Below are positions 40,606-48,443 of a stretch of DNA of 63,357 nucleotides, in pieces. Position 1 is the stretch's first letter; each line of letters opens with the position of its first letter. The stretch is from a virus. The position numbers were made by a program, and so were the translations under genes. Location of the stretch: the IMG/VR virus record IMGVR_UViG_3300017917_000669, positions 1 to 63,357 of that record; one strand, written 5' to 3'. Below the pieces are notes generated by a model. That model was given only the letters and a program-made list of their open reading frames with translations. It made no database searches and was not told where the DNA came from.

Positions 40606-40613
40606 TATAAATA
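40606..40613 (+). promoter_or_regulatory. T4-type late promoter (TATAAATA)
   Basis: An exact TATAAATA, 33 bp before the ATG at 40647, with SD AAGGAG in between. Divergent from 40588-40595. Confidence 0.68.
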
Positions 40614-40646
40614 ATGTAGAACTATAATAACTATAAGGAGAAGTTC

Positions 40647-41189
40647 ATGGCTGAAGAGAAAAAACCTCTTTCTAGGAGTGAGAGAGAAGCAAAAATTAAG
40701 GACAAAGCAGGATGGGTCATCACTGTTTTGGCAGCATTGTTAGCTGTAAACACGTATGTTGCTAACGGGTTAAGCAGTAAAGTATTGAAGAATACAATTT
40801 CCGCTAATAACATGTATAGCTTCTATCAAGCCAAGTCTATCAAGCAAACCCTAGCAGAACAGAGTCTAGAGGATGCTATCATGCGTGGTGAGAAGGCCAA
40901 AGCCGAAAAGCTACAGGCTAAGATCGACCGTTATGAGTCCGATCCTGAATCAGGTGAGGGTAAAAAAGAACTACTAGCAAAAGCACGTAAACTAGAAGCT
41001 GACCGTGATGAGGCTGCAAAGCATAGCCCATGGCTAACTTTTGCTGGTACAGCATTCCAATTGGCTATCGTTCTATTGTCTGCTAGCATCTTAGCTGTTA
41101 GCATGCCAATGTATTGGGGAAGTATCGGGGTCGGTGCGATTGCCAGCTTATTGCTAAGCCAAGGTATTTGGCTATGGTTGCCGATCTAA
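40647..41189 (+). CDS. DUF4337-like membrane protein (180 aa)
   Basis: The N-terminal TM (WVITVLAALLAVNTYVANGL), then NMYSFYQAKSIKQTLAEQSL, a charged coiled coil, and two C-terminal TM helices match the layout of DUF4337 proteins. Function unknown. It is the only plus-strand gene between two minus blocks. Confidence 0.75.
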   Translation: MAEEKKPLSRSEREAKIKDKAGWVITVLAALLAVNTYVANGLSSKVLKNTISANNMYSFYQAKSIKQTLAEQSLEDAIMRGEKAKAEKLQAKIDRYESDPESGEGKKELLAKARKLEADRDEAAKHSPWLTFAGTAFQLAIVLLSASILAVSMPMYWGSIGVGAIASLLLSQGIWLWLPI

Positions 41190-41435
41190 TTATCGCTTAG
41201 GCTTATAGTCTACATTGGGTACGGGTGTGTAGTCCTTATTAATAGGATTAGTGATATCATCCCCGTACTTCAACACAAGATATCCAAGGGTAGATTCGTC
41301 TACCTTTTGACCTAATGAAATCATCAAGTGGTAGCTCCACTTGATCTTGGTCTTGATGTGCTTCTTCAATGAAATGTCATTGAGAATGTCATCAAAGTTA
41401 TTGGACTCACGTTTGAATGTATAAAACTTGGTCAT
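41190..41435 (-). CDS. Hypothetical protein (81 aa)
   Basis: The start at 41435 (MTKFYTFKRESNN) is in ATGA overlap with the upstream gene. Basic, with IKTKIKWSYHLMISLGQKVD. Not recognised. Its stop abuts the convergent gene's stop. Confidence 0.7.
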   Translation of the reverse strand: MTKFYTFKRESNNFDDILNDISLKKHIKTKIKWSYHLMISLGQKVDESTLGYLVLKYGDDITNPINKDYTPVPNVDYKPKR

Positions 41436-41632
41436 TTTTTCCACATAGAGAATGCAACATAGTCTCTTTCTGAATCAAAGAAAAAGACATATCCACCCCA
41501 TTGATTGTCGGGGTCTTCCATAAATTTCCACTCACCGGTGCAATTTCTCTCACACCATTCGATGACTGGCTTCAACTCACCATAAGATAACGAAATTTCA
41601 GTCTTGTGCGCTGTTGGGATGTTGATGGACAT
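41432..41632 (-). CDS. Hypothetical protein (66 aa)
   Basis: It contains VIEWCERNCTGEWKFMED and many aromatics. It overlaps the dCMP deaminase gene by 35 bp. Not recognised. Confidence 0.68.
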   Translation of the reverse strand: MSINIPTAHKTEISLSYGELKPVIEWCERNCTGEWKFMEDPDNQWGGYVFFFDSERDYVAFSMWKK

Positions 41633-42065
41633 TTACGTCACTTTGTTTTAGAAATTTGAGGCCATCATCGTTGCGATATGATTCACGATAATAGACGCTC
41701 TTGATGCCTGACTGATAAATCAGTTTGGCACATTCTATGCAAGGGGCAGTTGTACAGAACAATGTTGCACCCTCGCTAGACTCGGTAGATTTTGCAACCT
41801 TAGCGATTGCGTTACTCTCTGCGTGTAGGACTTCTTGCTTTGTTTTCAGTTCGTAACATCCTTCGTCATCAACAAGGAATCCGTCGATCTTGTAATGCTT
41901 TTCTTCACAGTTGTTCTCCCAACCACTAGGCATACCGTTGTATCCAGTTGCAAGAATCTGATTGTCACGAACGATTACTGCACCAACTTGCCGGCGCTTT
42001 GCATACGACAATTCTGCGGTCGTATCAGCAATCTTCATATAGTAGTCAATAAATTTTGGTTTCAT
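41598..42065 (-). CDS. dCMP deaminase
   Basis: A 155-aa zinc enzyme. The HAES block (catalytic His and Glu) and TAPCIECAKLI (two zinc Cys) define the deoxycytidylate deaminase family, with a typical N-terminal YMKIADTTAELSYAKRRQVG. It makes dUMP from dCMP for dTTP synthesis. The insert between the motifs is similar in length to T4-type enzymes. Confidence 0.93.
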   Translation of the reverse strand: MKPKFIDYYMKIADTTAELSYAKRRQVGAVIVRDNQILATGYNGMPSGWENNCEEKHYKIDGFLVDDEGCYELKTKQEVLHAESNAIAKVAKSTESSEGATLFCTTAPCIECAKLIYQSGIKSVYYRESYRNDDGLKFLKQSDVNVHQHPNSAQD

Positions 42066-42676
42066 AGTGTATAATGCATCAGTACTGCATCGGGGTTACT
42101 GTCTTTGATTAATGCAGGAGCTGGATATGAACCTACGAATTTCAAACCGTTATCTTTTGCGGCGCGAAGGTGTTCAGAGAAACGTGATATTTCTGACAAG
42201 AACACATCAGCACCTGGATTCAGATAGCCTTTGATGTTAGTGAAGAATTCATTGTGTATATCCCAATACGTATCTATAGTAAGTCTATGACTATGTTCAC
42301 CTGAGATATCTGATGGATCAGGTGAATGTGGTGGATTAGCTACAACCAGATCAAACTTTACGTTGGGTAATTTTTTTATAGCGTCATAGTGGTAGAAGTT
42401 TACTTTTTCTTCTACATTATTTGTGATTGCATTAATGATGATGCAATCTTTTGCAGGTTCGTACATATCCATAAACGACACCCGATTGCACAATCCTGCA
42501 TCAAGAATACTATATCCAATGGCACCCAATCCAGAACACCACTCAAGGCAATGGTCGTAGCGTTTACCTTTGCTCAATAGTAGATCAAGAAAGTCGGTGT
42601 ATTGAGTAGAACCTCCACCATCTAGTCCCTCAGACCACTTCAAGCAGAATCCGTTGTCAAATGTCAGTTCTTCCAT
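42062..42676 (-). CDS. SAM-dependent methyltransferase, NPPH motif (204 aa)
   Basis: The start at 42676 gives TAATG coupling with the ferredoxin gene. Motif I is LEWCSGLGAIGYSI, and the catalytic-type motif is LVVANPPHSPDP, as in HemK/RsmC-like N-methyltransferases (NPPY). Substrates could be rRNA, protein Gln or DNA bases. Confidence 0.83.
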   Translation of the reverse strand: MEELTFDNGFCLKWSEGLDGGGSTQYTDFLDLLLSKGKRYDHCLEWCSGLGAIGYSILDAGLCNRVSFMDMYEPAKDCIIINAITNNVEEKVNFYHYDAIKKLPNVKFDLVVANPPHSPDPSDISGEHSHRLTIDTYWDIHNEFFTNIKGYLNPGADVFLSEISRFSEHLRAAKDNGLKFVGSYPAPALIKDSNPDAVLMHYTL

Positions 42677-43002
42677 TACTCTTCCAACAAGTCGAGCTTG
42701 TTTGGCTTGTCTTTCCATTCTTCTGCATCAGGTGGTGCATCCTTCTTCTTAGTGATGTTCTTCCACTTTTTAGATAGTCGTTCGTTGAGGTCGAACCAGA
42801 TTTTATGTTGATCGTCAGGTAGATCGCCTTCTTCCACAATAGCGTTAACTGGACACTCGGGAATACATACACCACAGTCGATACATTCGTCTGGATTGAT
42901 TGCCAAGAAGTTAGGTCCTTCATAGAAGCAATCAACTGGACAAACAACAACGCAATCAGTATGCTTACATTTAATACAATTCTCTGTTACTAGGTGTGTC
43001 AT
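42676..43002 (-). CDS. fdxA: FdxA-type 7Fe ferredoxin
   Basis: A 108-aa protein. Cys at 9, 12, 17, 21, 25, 40, 43, 46 and 50 reproduces the spacing of the 3Fe-4S plus 4Fe-4S ferredoxins of the Azotobacter FdI/proteobacterial FdxA type. The C-terminal helix ([20 protein letters not shown]) is also FdxA-like. It is a low-potential electron carrier; the phage partner is unknown. The strong similarity to proteobacterial FdxA suggests transfer from a proteobacterium. Confidence 0.95.
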   Translation of the reverse strand: MTHLVTENCIKCKHTDCVVVCPVDCFYEGPNFLAINPDECIDCGVCIPECPVNAIVEEGDLPDDQHKIWFDLNERLSKKWKNITKKKDAPPDAEEWKDKPNKLDLLEE

Positions 43003-43241
43003 TTTAAATATGTGCTCTCAATTAGTTCTTCTGCTAAGTCAGTGTCAATCAGTCGGCTAACGACTGGATCTTGAATGTTAAATCTTTCGCAAAAAGCCTT
43101 CCCGTAGTTTAGACCTTTTAGTTTATCAAAAACATACTCTTTGCGAAAGAGTTCATAATCTGACTTACTTATTGTTTTGTCGTCGGTATGATTAATTTTA
43201 CCAAGCATACCGACCATTAGTTCAAACGAGTTCAATCCCAA
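42999..43241 (-). CDS. Hypothetical protein (80 aa)
   Basis: A helical, charged protein with ATGA overlap with fdxA. It contains [20 protein letters not shown], which I associate with T4-like phage hypotheticals. Confidence 0.68.
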   Translation of the reverse strand: MGLNSFELMVGMLGKINHTDDKTISKSDYELFRKEYVFDKLKGLNYGKAFCERFNIQDPVVSRLIDTDLAEELIESTYLK

Positions 43242-43768
43242 AGATTCCTATAGTACTTACCGAATAATTCAAACCCTTCTTGCATACGTGCTTCATGCAG
43301 TTGATGACCTACATGATCGTACCAGTGCTCGTCGGGATTCTTATCAACCATCTGATAAGTCTTTTCCATCTTCCCGGTAATTGGATTGGGATACAACTTG
43401 TCTGTTTCTACCCAATCCATCTCCATCTTACCATGATGATATTGGTCTCCATAGTCGTCTTTTACGAGTTGTTCAAAAGACCAAATCATCTTGTCAAGTA
43501 CTTCGTCCCATTCTTTGATTCGTTCTTCAAAAGCCCAATCATTGACCTCACTGTAGAATTCAAAGCACTGTTGATTATGATAATCTTCACCACCGTGTTC
43601 TGCAAACTCGCTAGGTACTCCGTGCTTAACTTCCTTGAGTTGAATCAACGCAGGCAAAATCATTAGTGCCAACGTATGATCCAACGACCAAGTATCAAAC
43701 TTCTCGATTTCAACGTCAATCTTTCGATCACCGCTTCCTCGAGGATATTTTCTGATATTAACTTTCAT
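43232..43768 (-). CDS. Conserved phage hypothetical (178 aa)
   Basis: The start at 43768 (MKVNIRKYPRGSG) is preferred over the longer frame. WSLDHTLALMILPALIQLKE followed by HGVPSEF is a block I recall in T4-like cyanophages. Many His and acidic residues in the second half could bind metal, unproven. Confidence 0.76.
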   Translation of the reverse strand: MKVNIRKYPRGSGDRKIDVEIEKFDTWSLDHTLALMILPALIQLKEVKHGVPSEFAEHGGEDYHNQQCFEFYSEVNDWAFEERIKEWDEVLDKMIWSFEQLVKDDYGDQYHHGKMEMDWVETDKLYPNPITGKMEKTYQMVDKNPDEHWYDHVGHQLHEARMQEGFELFGKYYRNLWD

Positions 43769-44153
43769 GCGTTTTTGCCAACAAATCTGTTTTAACTTCA
43801 CCGTCTACGAATGCAACAACATCGTCTGTATGTTGATCCATTACTGCGGCGTATCTGATATTCTTGTATTGCTTTGCAAGCTTCGCCAGTTCCTCCATCG
43901 TAGAACCCTGACACACAAATGTGCCATGTTCTTTGTCATATAGATACAACACATTGTTTGCACGTTCAACAAATAGTTGAAATACATTAGGCTTCTGTTC
44001 CTTTTCTTCGATGATGTTGTATTCATCATCAACGTGGATGCCTTCTTTTCTGGCCTCTTTGAGAATGATATCACGCAGTCTCCAAGACAGAACCATCTGA
44101 CCCAAATGATAGCCTACAAACAAACCAATGATAAGGAGGAATAGTTCGAACAT
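43758..44153 (-). CDS. Membrane-anchored hypothetical (131 aa)
   Basis: An N-terminal TM (FLLIIGLFVGYHLGQMVL) is followed by a soluble alpha/beta domain with VFQLFVERANNVLYLYDKEH, resembling small phage membrane proteins. Overlaps the next gene by 11 bp. Confidence 0.72.
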   Translation of the reverse strand: MFELFLLIIGLFVGYHLGQMVLSWRLRDIILKEARKEGIHVDDEYNIIEEKEQKPNVFQLFVERANNVLYLYDKEHGTFVCQGSTMEELAKLAKQYKNIRYAAVMDQHTDDVVAFVDGEVKTDLLAKTHES

Positions 44154-44161
44154 GATGTTAT

Positions 44162-44440
44162 TTATTTGATAGGAATGTTAGACCATTGTTTCAGTTTTTC
44201 GAACTTAGCTTTCTTCGCTTCGTTCAATCCTTGGGTAGTTACGCCCACTTTCTGTTTCACAAGCAAGTCAACCATAGCAAGCAAGTCGCCCAGTTCTTCT
44301 TGTAGTACTTGGATGTTTGTTTTCTCTTTGCCGGGTTTGATTTGATCGGGACCAAAGCGCATAATCTTTGATACTTCTTTTGCAACCTCGGCGCATTCTT
44401 CTGATAGAATCAGGATAATTTCTCTTGTCGTTTCATTCAT
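44162..44440 (-). CDS. MazG-like nucleotide pyrophosphohydrolase (92 aa)
   Basis: The EECAEVAKEVSKIM and EELGDLLAMVD blocks are the metal-binding ExxE and ExxD motifs of all-alpha NTP pyrophosphatases. Phage MazG proteins hydrolyse non-standard or host nucleotides and may touch ppGpp signalling. ATGA coupling with the upstream gene. Confidence 0.85.
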   Translation of the reverse strand: MNETTREIILILSEECAEVAKEVSKIMRFGPDQIKPGKEKTNIQVLQEELGDLLAMVDLLVKQKVGVTTQGLNEAKKAKFEKLKQWSNIPIK

Positions 44441-44751
44441 TTTACTACTCTCAATTTAGGTTTTCCGTCACCGGATACGTCTCCGTCGTTGTTATAACAA
44501 TCGTCTACCAATGTGATAGGGAACACATAACTGTTTTCTTTGGACGCTTTGTTAAAGAATCGTGCAAGTAAACGCTGTCCTAGTCTGGGTCTATTACGGA
44601 TCGGACTAACAATCATTCTACTGAGTAATTCCTCAGTATCTTCTTTACTCAAGTAACCATTGCGATTCAACCAATACAATGTTTGGTGACTTTGTTGTGT
44701 CAATTCACTGCCATATTCATCAACACTGAAATTAAAGGATTCGTAATTCAT
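44437..44751 (-). CDS. Hypothetical protein (104 aa)
   Basis: The start at 44751 (MNYESFNFSVDEYG) is ATGA-coupled to the DUF3307-like gene. A helical first half is followed by a basic segment (IRNRPRLGQRLLARFFNKAS). Not recognised. Confidence 0.7.
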   Translation of the reverse strand: MNYESFNFSVDEYGSELTQQSHQTLYWLNRNGYLSKEDTEELLSRMIVSPIRNRPRLGQRLLARFFNKASKENSYVFPITLVDDCYNNDGDVSGDGKPKLRVVK

Positions 44752-45113
44752 GTTGTCACCAGGTAAATAAGACCAATGTAAGTTAGTGCGTGTAGAAACT
44801 GATCCAGACCAAGCAACCACCAGAATTGTTCATGTGTAGTAGGCCCCCAACCAAGTTTCTTATTGAGGTTCATCTTTGCCCAGTCAATGTGATAGTGCAA
44901 GATGTAATCAATCGTTGCAAGATATGCCGCTGCCTGAGGAGCGTACCAAATAAAACATGCACCTGTACCAATACCATGTAAGAATGAATGCAGTACACCA
45001 CCCCAATGACCGTACGTTCCCTTGTTACTCCATTGATATTTGTTTTGCAAAGGGAAGTCGATAATGAAATGCTTTGTGAAAAGCAACAGTACAAGCAAGA
45101 GGGTATCGTTCAT
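44748..45113 (-). CDS. DUF3307-like membrane protein (121 aa)
   Basis: About three TM helices, with an N-terminal FTKHFIIDFPLQNKYQ and the buried His pairs GGVLHSFLHG and YILHYHIDWAKMN, match the DUF3307 family. The function of that family is unknown. Found in several T4-like phages from memory. Confidence 0.82.
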   Translation of the reverse strand: MNDTLLLVLLLFTKHFIIDFPLQNKYQWSNKGTYGHWGGVLHSFLHGIGTGACFIWYAPQAAAYLATIDYILHYHIDWAKMNLNKKLGWGPTTHEQFWWLLGLDQFLHALTYIGLIYLVTT

Positions 45114-45115
45114 GA

Positions 45116-45634
45116 TTAGTCTTTCTTTCTGCTAGCAGCTTTGGGTGCGATATACTTGTCGTGATAGTCTTTCCAACCTTCAAGATAATGATCGTTTTTG
45201 ATCCAACGATGTTTACCTTTTTTCGCTTCGACTAAGAAACCCCAATCACGTTGTTGAGGACCCATGAAGAAAAGGGTAGTAGCAGGACGTTCTGCGTCAA
45301 GTTCAAGCCAATGATATTCGTGAGCCTTACGCATAATGATTGAGCCAGGACCACACCACTTGCTAAGTTCACCGATCTTGTTACCTTTGCCATCAGTCAG
45401 TGGGATGTGTTCGTAGTAACCACCCTTGAGAACAATCGTCATGTAAGGCCAAGGGTGGTCATGAAAGATAGGATCATCACTTCGCACAATCTTATGTAGT
45501 GTGACGTTGAACGGGAACCACTTACGATCCTTCAAGAAAAGATAGTAGCGATGCAAGTAATCAGCGCCAGTTCTGCGATCAGGAATCAAACGATAACGAC
45601 CCAGCTTGTTCATAAGATTGTGAAGGAAGCCCAT
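45116..45634 (-). CDS. Cupin-like protein (172 aa)
   Basis: A beta-barrel motif DDPIFHDHPWPYMTIVLKGG with a second His (KAHEYHWLEL) fits a metal-binding cupin. The substrate is unknown. An N-terminal helical extension (MGFLHNLMNKLGRYRLIPDR) precedes it. Confidence 0.78.
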   Translation of the reverse strand: MGFLHNLMNKLGRYRLIPDRRTGADYLHRYYLFLKDRKWFPFNVTLHKIVRSDDPIFHDHPWPYMTIVLKGGYYEHIPLTDGKGNKIGELSKWCGPGSIIMRKAHEYHWLELDAERPATTLFFMGPQQRDWGFLVEAKKGKHRWIKNDHYLEGWKDYHDKYIAPKAASRKKD

Positions 45635-45635
45635 A

Positions 45636-45860
45636 TTACTCTTTCATTTTATCAACAACGTTTACACACATGTCCATCCAATACGCTACATCACCCATAT
45701 CAGGACCGAACATTGCACCATAAGACAATTGTACATCTTCATCCAATAAAAGTCTACTGTTTTGGTTATCCAAAACAGTGAGGTGACCAGTACGTTCACC
45801 GGTCCGTTCTACTTTGCATTCATAAACTTCATCTAACATTGATTCCCACACTGTATCCAT
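45636..45860 (-). CDS. Hypothetical protein (74 aa)
   Basis: The start at 45860 (MDTVWESMLDEVYEC) is chosen because the longer frame runs into the terminator. An acidic protein. Not recognised. Confidence 0.68.
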   Translation of the reverse strand: MDTVWESMLDEVYECKVERTGERTGHLTVLDNQNSRLLLDEDVQLSYGAMFGPDMGDVAYWMDMCVNVVDKMKE

Positions 45861-45871
45861 TTTTGTCACCC

Positions 45872-45899
45872 AAATAAAAAACGGGCTTAAGGTGCCCGT
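45872..45899 (-). terminator. Intrinsic terminator after the HTH gene
   Basis: On the minus strand, ACGGGC-ACCTTAA-GCCCGT followed by TTTTTATTT. It separates the HTH gene from the downstream string. Confidence 0.88.
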
Positions 45900-45939
45900 C
45901 AAACCTTTTTGCTAGTCTCTCCCGAGACTAGACTTCATA

Positions 45940-46197
45940 TCACTCGCCTTGTTCAGCAAGGGCACGATAACCTGCCGCAACAACTGCACGGCTAGGACGA
46001 CCCAAGCGATACTTAGTGAAGGTATCACCACGCTTATTTGTACGCTTGTTAGCGTAGATTGCATAGCCCTGGAAGCGCAAAGCACTAACGCTTGCAGTAG
46101 GATTAGCAATATCAAAACGGTAAGTGATTTGCTTTGCTGTGAGTTCTTCACCGCGCTGTAGTGCCTCGATCAGGCGAGTTTGTTTAGTTTCAGTCAT
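45940..46197 (-). CDS. Winged-helix/HTH transcription regulator (85 aa)
   Basis: It contains RLIEALQRGEELTAKQITYR followed by FDIANPTASVSALRFQGY, an HTH with a basic wing (NKRTNKRGDTFTKYRLG). Promoter and two palindromes lie directly upstream, suggesting autoregulation. It could be a repressor of early genes. Confidence 0.78.
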   Translation of the reverse strand: MTETKQTRLIEALQRGEELTAKQITYRFDIANPTASVSALRFQGYAIYANKRTNKRGDTFTKYRLGRPSRAVVAAGYRALAEQGE

Positions 46198-46215
46198 AAT
46201 TTCCTCTTAAAGATT

Positions 46216-46232
46216 CGTTGTGATTAACAACG
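46216..46232 (-). promoter_or_regulatory. Palindrome at HTH-gene start site (possible operator)
   Basis: CGTTGT-GATTA-ACAACG lies at the predicted start site, between the -10 box and the SD. Confidence 0.5.
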
Positions 46233-46239
46233 TATAATG

Positions 46240-46268
46240 ATTATAGAGGAAACAGATACGAATTGCAA
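46240..46268 (-). promoter_or_regulatory. Sigma70 promoter for the HTH gene
   Basis: TTGCAA (46263-46268), 17 bp, TATAAT (46240-46245), on the minus strand. Confidence 0.78.
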
Positions 46269-46270
46269 CA

Positions 46271-46296
46271 GTATCGGGAATGTACTTACCCGATAC
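46271..46296 (-). repeat. Inverted repeat upstream of HTH promoter
   Basis: GTATCGGG and CCCGATAC, 10-nt spacer, just upstream of the -35 and 8 bp after the phosphoesterase stop. It is either a weak terminator or an operator. Confidence 0.5.
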
Positions 46297-46303
46297 CGTT
46301 GAC

Positions 46304-47152
46304 TCAAACTTCCAAATACTGGAGTTGAAAGTTGTCGGCTGATTCCTCGTAACCAATGTAACCACGAGGGTTGCATACAATTCGGGTTTCACCAATCATG
46401 TAGTCAAACTTGTGATGGGTATGACCGTGAGTCCATAGCTTGATTTGAGGGTGATCCATAATGAATTCGCTCAGGTCGCTAGCATACGCACCGTTCATCA
46501 GAGTATCGTTTTGGTACTTGGGATGAACAGATAATTTGCTAGGTGCCATGTGGCCAACTACCACAAACTTTTCGTCAAACTGACCTTCAATCACAGTGCG
46601 GATGTATTCCACACTTTTACGATGACGGCTAGCAGTATGAGCAGGACGCAGTTTGGTGTACCCCAATTCGTCATGGCGAATGATTCTGTAGTCGTTCATC
46701 ATGTCCGAAACCGCATGCAGTGTCAGTGGATCGCCTTTGTTCATGTCAGTCCACAATGTGCAACCGATGAAGGTTACGTCATTGATGGTACGCATGTCGT
46801 TTTCCATAAAGTACACGTTAGGGTACTTCCCGCATTCATTACGCAGGTCTTGCAAGCTACCAACAAACTTACCGTGATAGAATTCATGGTTACCTGCAAT
46901 GTAGACCACGTGAGGGAATTGGAAACTGCAACGCTTCAAAAAGTCACGGAAGCGAAGGGCAGTAGCTTGACGGCGACCAAGATCAGCAAGAGCACCACTG
47001 GAATATGGGTTGTAGTCCATATGAGGGTGGTCGTGCAAGTCTTGGGCGATCATGATATCGCCGGAGAGAACTAGGACATCAGCGCCTTCATCGTTAGTGA
47101 GGTTGATATCGCCAAATTCTAAGTGTAGATCGGATGCTAGTGCAATTTTCAT
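46304..47152 (-). CDS. Calcineurin-like metallophosphoesterase
   Basis: A 282-aa protein with the full ligand set: ASDLH (Asp 8, His 10), SGDI (Asp 32), AGNHE (Asn 88, His 89), VVGHMAPS (His 201) and THGHTHH (His 244, His 246), ending in CNPRGY. It hydrolyses a phosphate mono- or diester; substrates of phage members include RNA ends and cyclic or dinucleotides in other systems. It is the intact counterpart of 22163-22855. Its own early-type promoter sits at 47162-47190. Confidence 0.9.
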   Translation of the reverse strand: MKIALASDLHLEFGDINLTNDEGADVLVLSGDIMIAQDLHDHPHMDYNPYSSGALADLGRRQATALRFRDFLKRCSFQFPHVVYIAGNHEFYHGKFVGSLQDLRNECGKYPNVYFMENDMRTINDVTFIGCTLWTDMNKGDPLTLHAVSDMMNDYRIIRHDELGYTKLRPAHTASRHRKSVEYIRTVIEGQFDEKFVVVGHMAPSKLSVHPKYQNDTLMNGAYASDLSEFIMDHPQIKLWTHGHTHHKFDYMIGETRIVCNPRGYIGYEESADNFQLQYLEV

Positions 47153-47161
47153 AGTATTAGT

Positions 47162-47190
47162 ATTGTAACATACTATTTAATATTTGTCAA
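47162..47190 (-). promoter_or_regulatory. Early-type promoter for the phosphoesterase gene
   Basis: TTGACA (47185-47190), 17 bp, TACAAT (47162-47167). It overlaps the end of the upstream gene. Confidence 0.8.
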
Positions 47191-47370
47191 CCTTGCATCC
47201 CGGCATGCCTTTCTCATTTCAGGAGTGAAGTCTGGGCTGAATTCTGCTATAGAACAATCGATCCTACGTTCACCGTAAGATGGGAAGTAATGCAATAAGG
47301 TTCTGCTAATAGCAAAGCCCAGTAATAGACAAATGACAACGATTAGTAATTCTCTATACGCTGATTTCAT
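47173..47370 (-). CDS. Single-TM phage protein (65 aa)
   Basis: An N-terminal TM (LLIVVICLLLGFAIS), then RIDCSIAEFSPDFTPEMRKA and a second Cys. This is a family of small membrane proteins I recall in T4-like phages. ATGA coupled to the upstream gene. Confidence 0.7.
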   Translation of the reverse strand: MKSAYRELLIVVICLLLGFAISRTLLHYFPSYGERRIDCSIAEFSPDFTPEMRKACRDARLTNIK

Positions 47371-47915
47371 CGTGCATGTTCCTCACAAGTAGTTCTGATC
47401 CAACCTTTGCCACCAGTCTTGCCAGGTGCGCCACAAGTTTCACAGGTGACTCCTGACATTGCCTCTGCCATACGAATCACACCATCAGTGTATTCGTCAC
47501 CACCTTTGGCATAGAATCGCAATGTACCAAACTTCTCTTTAATTTGTTCAGCAACGACCTGATCGACTACCTCGGACACTTTGCGTCCTTCGCCGTTTAG
47601 TGCTTCGTCAATCTGTTCTTGTTGCCAAGAGTTAATATCATTCGCATCTTTCACAAACATCACATCATAGAGGTCAGTCATGTCACCTTGTTTTGCTTTG
47701 TCCACAGCAAGGTTGAATTTGATATCACGCTCACGCTGTTCGTTCTTCCATTTGATGTGGCTCTGAATCAATGAACATGCATTGTCAATAATATGAAACC
47801 AACCGTCGTTAATTTCAAAGCCCCAAGCCATGCAGGACTCTTTAATGTCACTGTTACGATTGACAAAAATCTCAGGGTACTTCTCGCATAGGTATGCATC
47901 TTTTTCTGGACTCAT
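47367..47915 (-). CDS. Phage zinc-ribbon protein (182 aa)
   Basis: The C-terminal block EKFGTLRFYAKGGDEYTDG followed by VTCETCGAPGKTGG and TCEEHAR is a zinc-binding unit widespread in phages. The N-terminus is helical with many acidic residues. Function unknown. Confidence 0.8.
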   Translation of the reverse strand: MSPEKDAYLCEKYPEIFVNRNSDIKESCMAWGFEINDGWFHIIDNACSLIQSHIKWKNEQRERDIKFNLAVDKAKQGDMTDLYDVMFVKDANDINSWQQEQIDEALNGEGRKVSEVVDQVVAEQIKEKFGTLRFYAKGGDEYTDGVIRMAEAMSGVTCETCGAPGKTGGKGWIRTTCEEHAR

Positions 47916-47925
47916 TTTATTTCCT

Positions 47926-48123
47926 TTATGTACTTTGCCACTTTTTAGTTTCTACGGTGTTACAGTGTATGCAATATCGAACTTGTTTTGTGTATGAAGA
48001 ATAGTTACTAGAAACGGGATCACTCCACTTGGTCCAAGTATGCCAGTTAAACCGACACCAAAAACTCGTCACAGCCGGTGGCAGGTCTTGTAATGATCTC
48101 CAAGTGTTGGTCTTCTCATTCAT
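47926..48123 (-). CDS. Hypothetical protein (65 aa)
   Basis: Trp- and Ser-rich, with CIHCNTVETKKWQ near the C-terminus suggesting a half zinc site. TGATG-type coupling with its upstream neighbour. Confidence 0.65.
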   Translation of the reverse strand: MNEKTNTWRSLQDLPPAVTSFWCRFNWHTWTKWSDPVSSNYSSYTKQVRYCIHCNTVETKKWQST

Positions 48124-48443
48124 AGCTTCAATGTGGCCCAGATCGCAGTCTTTTCTAAATCACTTTCAAACTCAGGATAGACTTCATCTAGTCCGTGCTT
48201 GTCTACTTCTTCATAGCCCTTGTTCAGTTTCTTACGGAACATTTCGCTAACTTTGTATGCAGAATCCTCAACCAGTTTGGTTTGAAGTTTTGCACCACGG
48301 CGCCCCCAGAAGGTAACATACTTGTTAATGCCACCCCAGCCCCAGAATTGTTTTTCGCTGTCTACGTTTTCTTGCAACAGAATTACACCCCACACTTTAT
48401 CATGTGAGCCTTCTTTGCACCAACCAATGTGTTCGTATTTCAT
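48120..48443 (-). CDS. WGR-domain-like protein (107 aa)
   Basis: The core KYVTFWGRRGAKLQTKLVED then FRKKLNKGYEEVDKHGLDEV matches the WGR fold (WGRxG and K-x-x-K-G-Y). WGR domains in PARPs and other proteins contact nucleic acid. Next to many small regulators. Confidence 0.75.
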   Translation of the reverse strand: MKYEHIGWCKEGSHDKVWGVILLQENVDSEKQFWGWGGINKYVTFWGRRGAKLQTKLVEDSAYKVSEMFRKKLNKGYEEVDKHGLDEVYPEFESDLEKTAIWATLKL

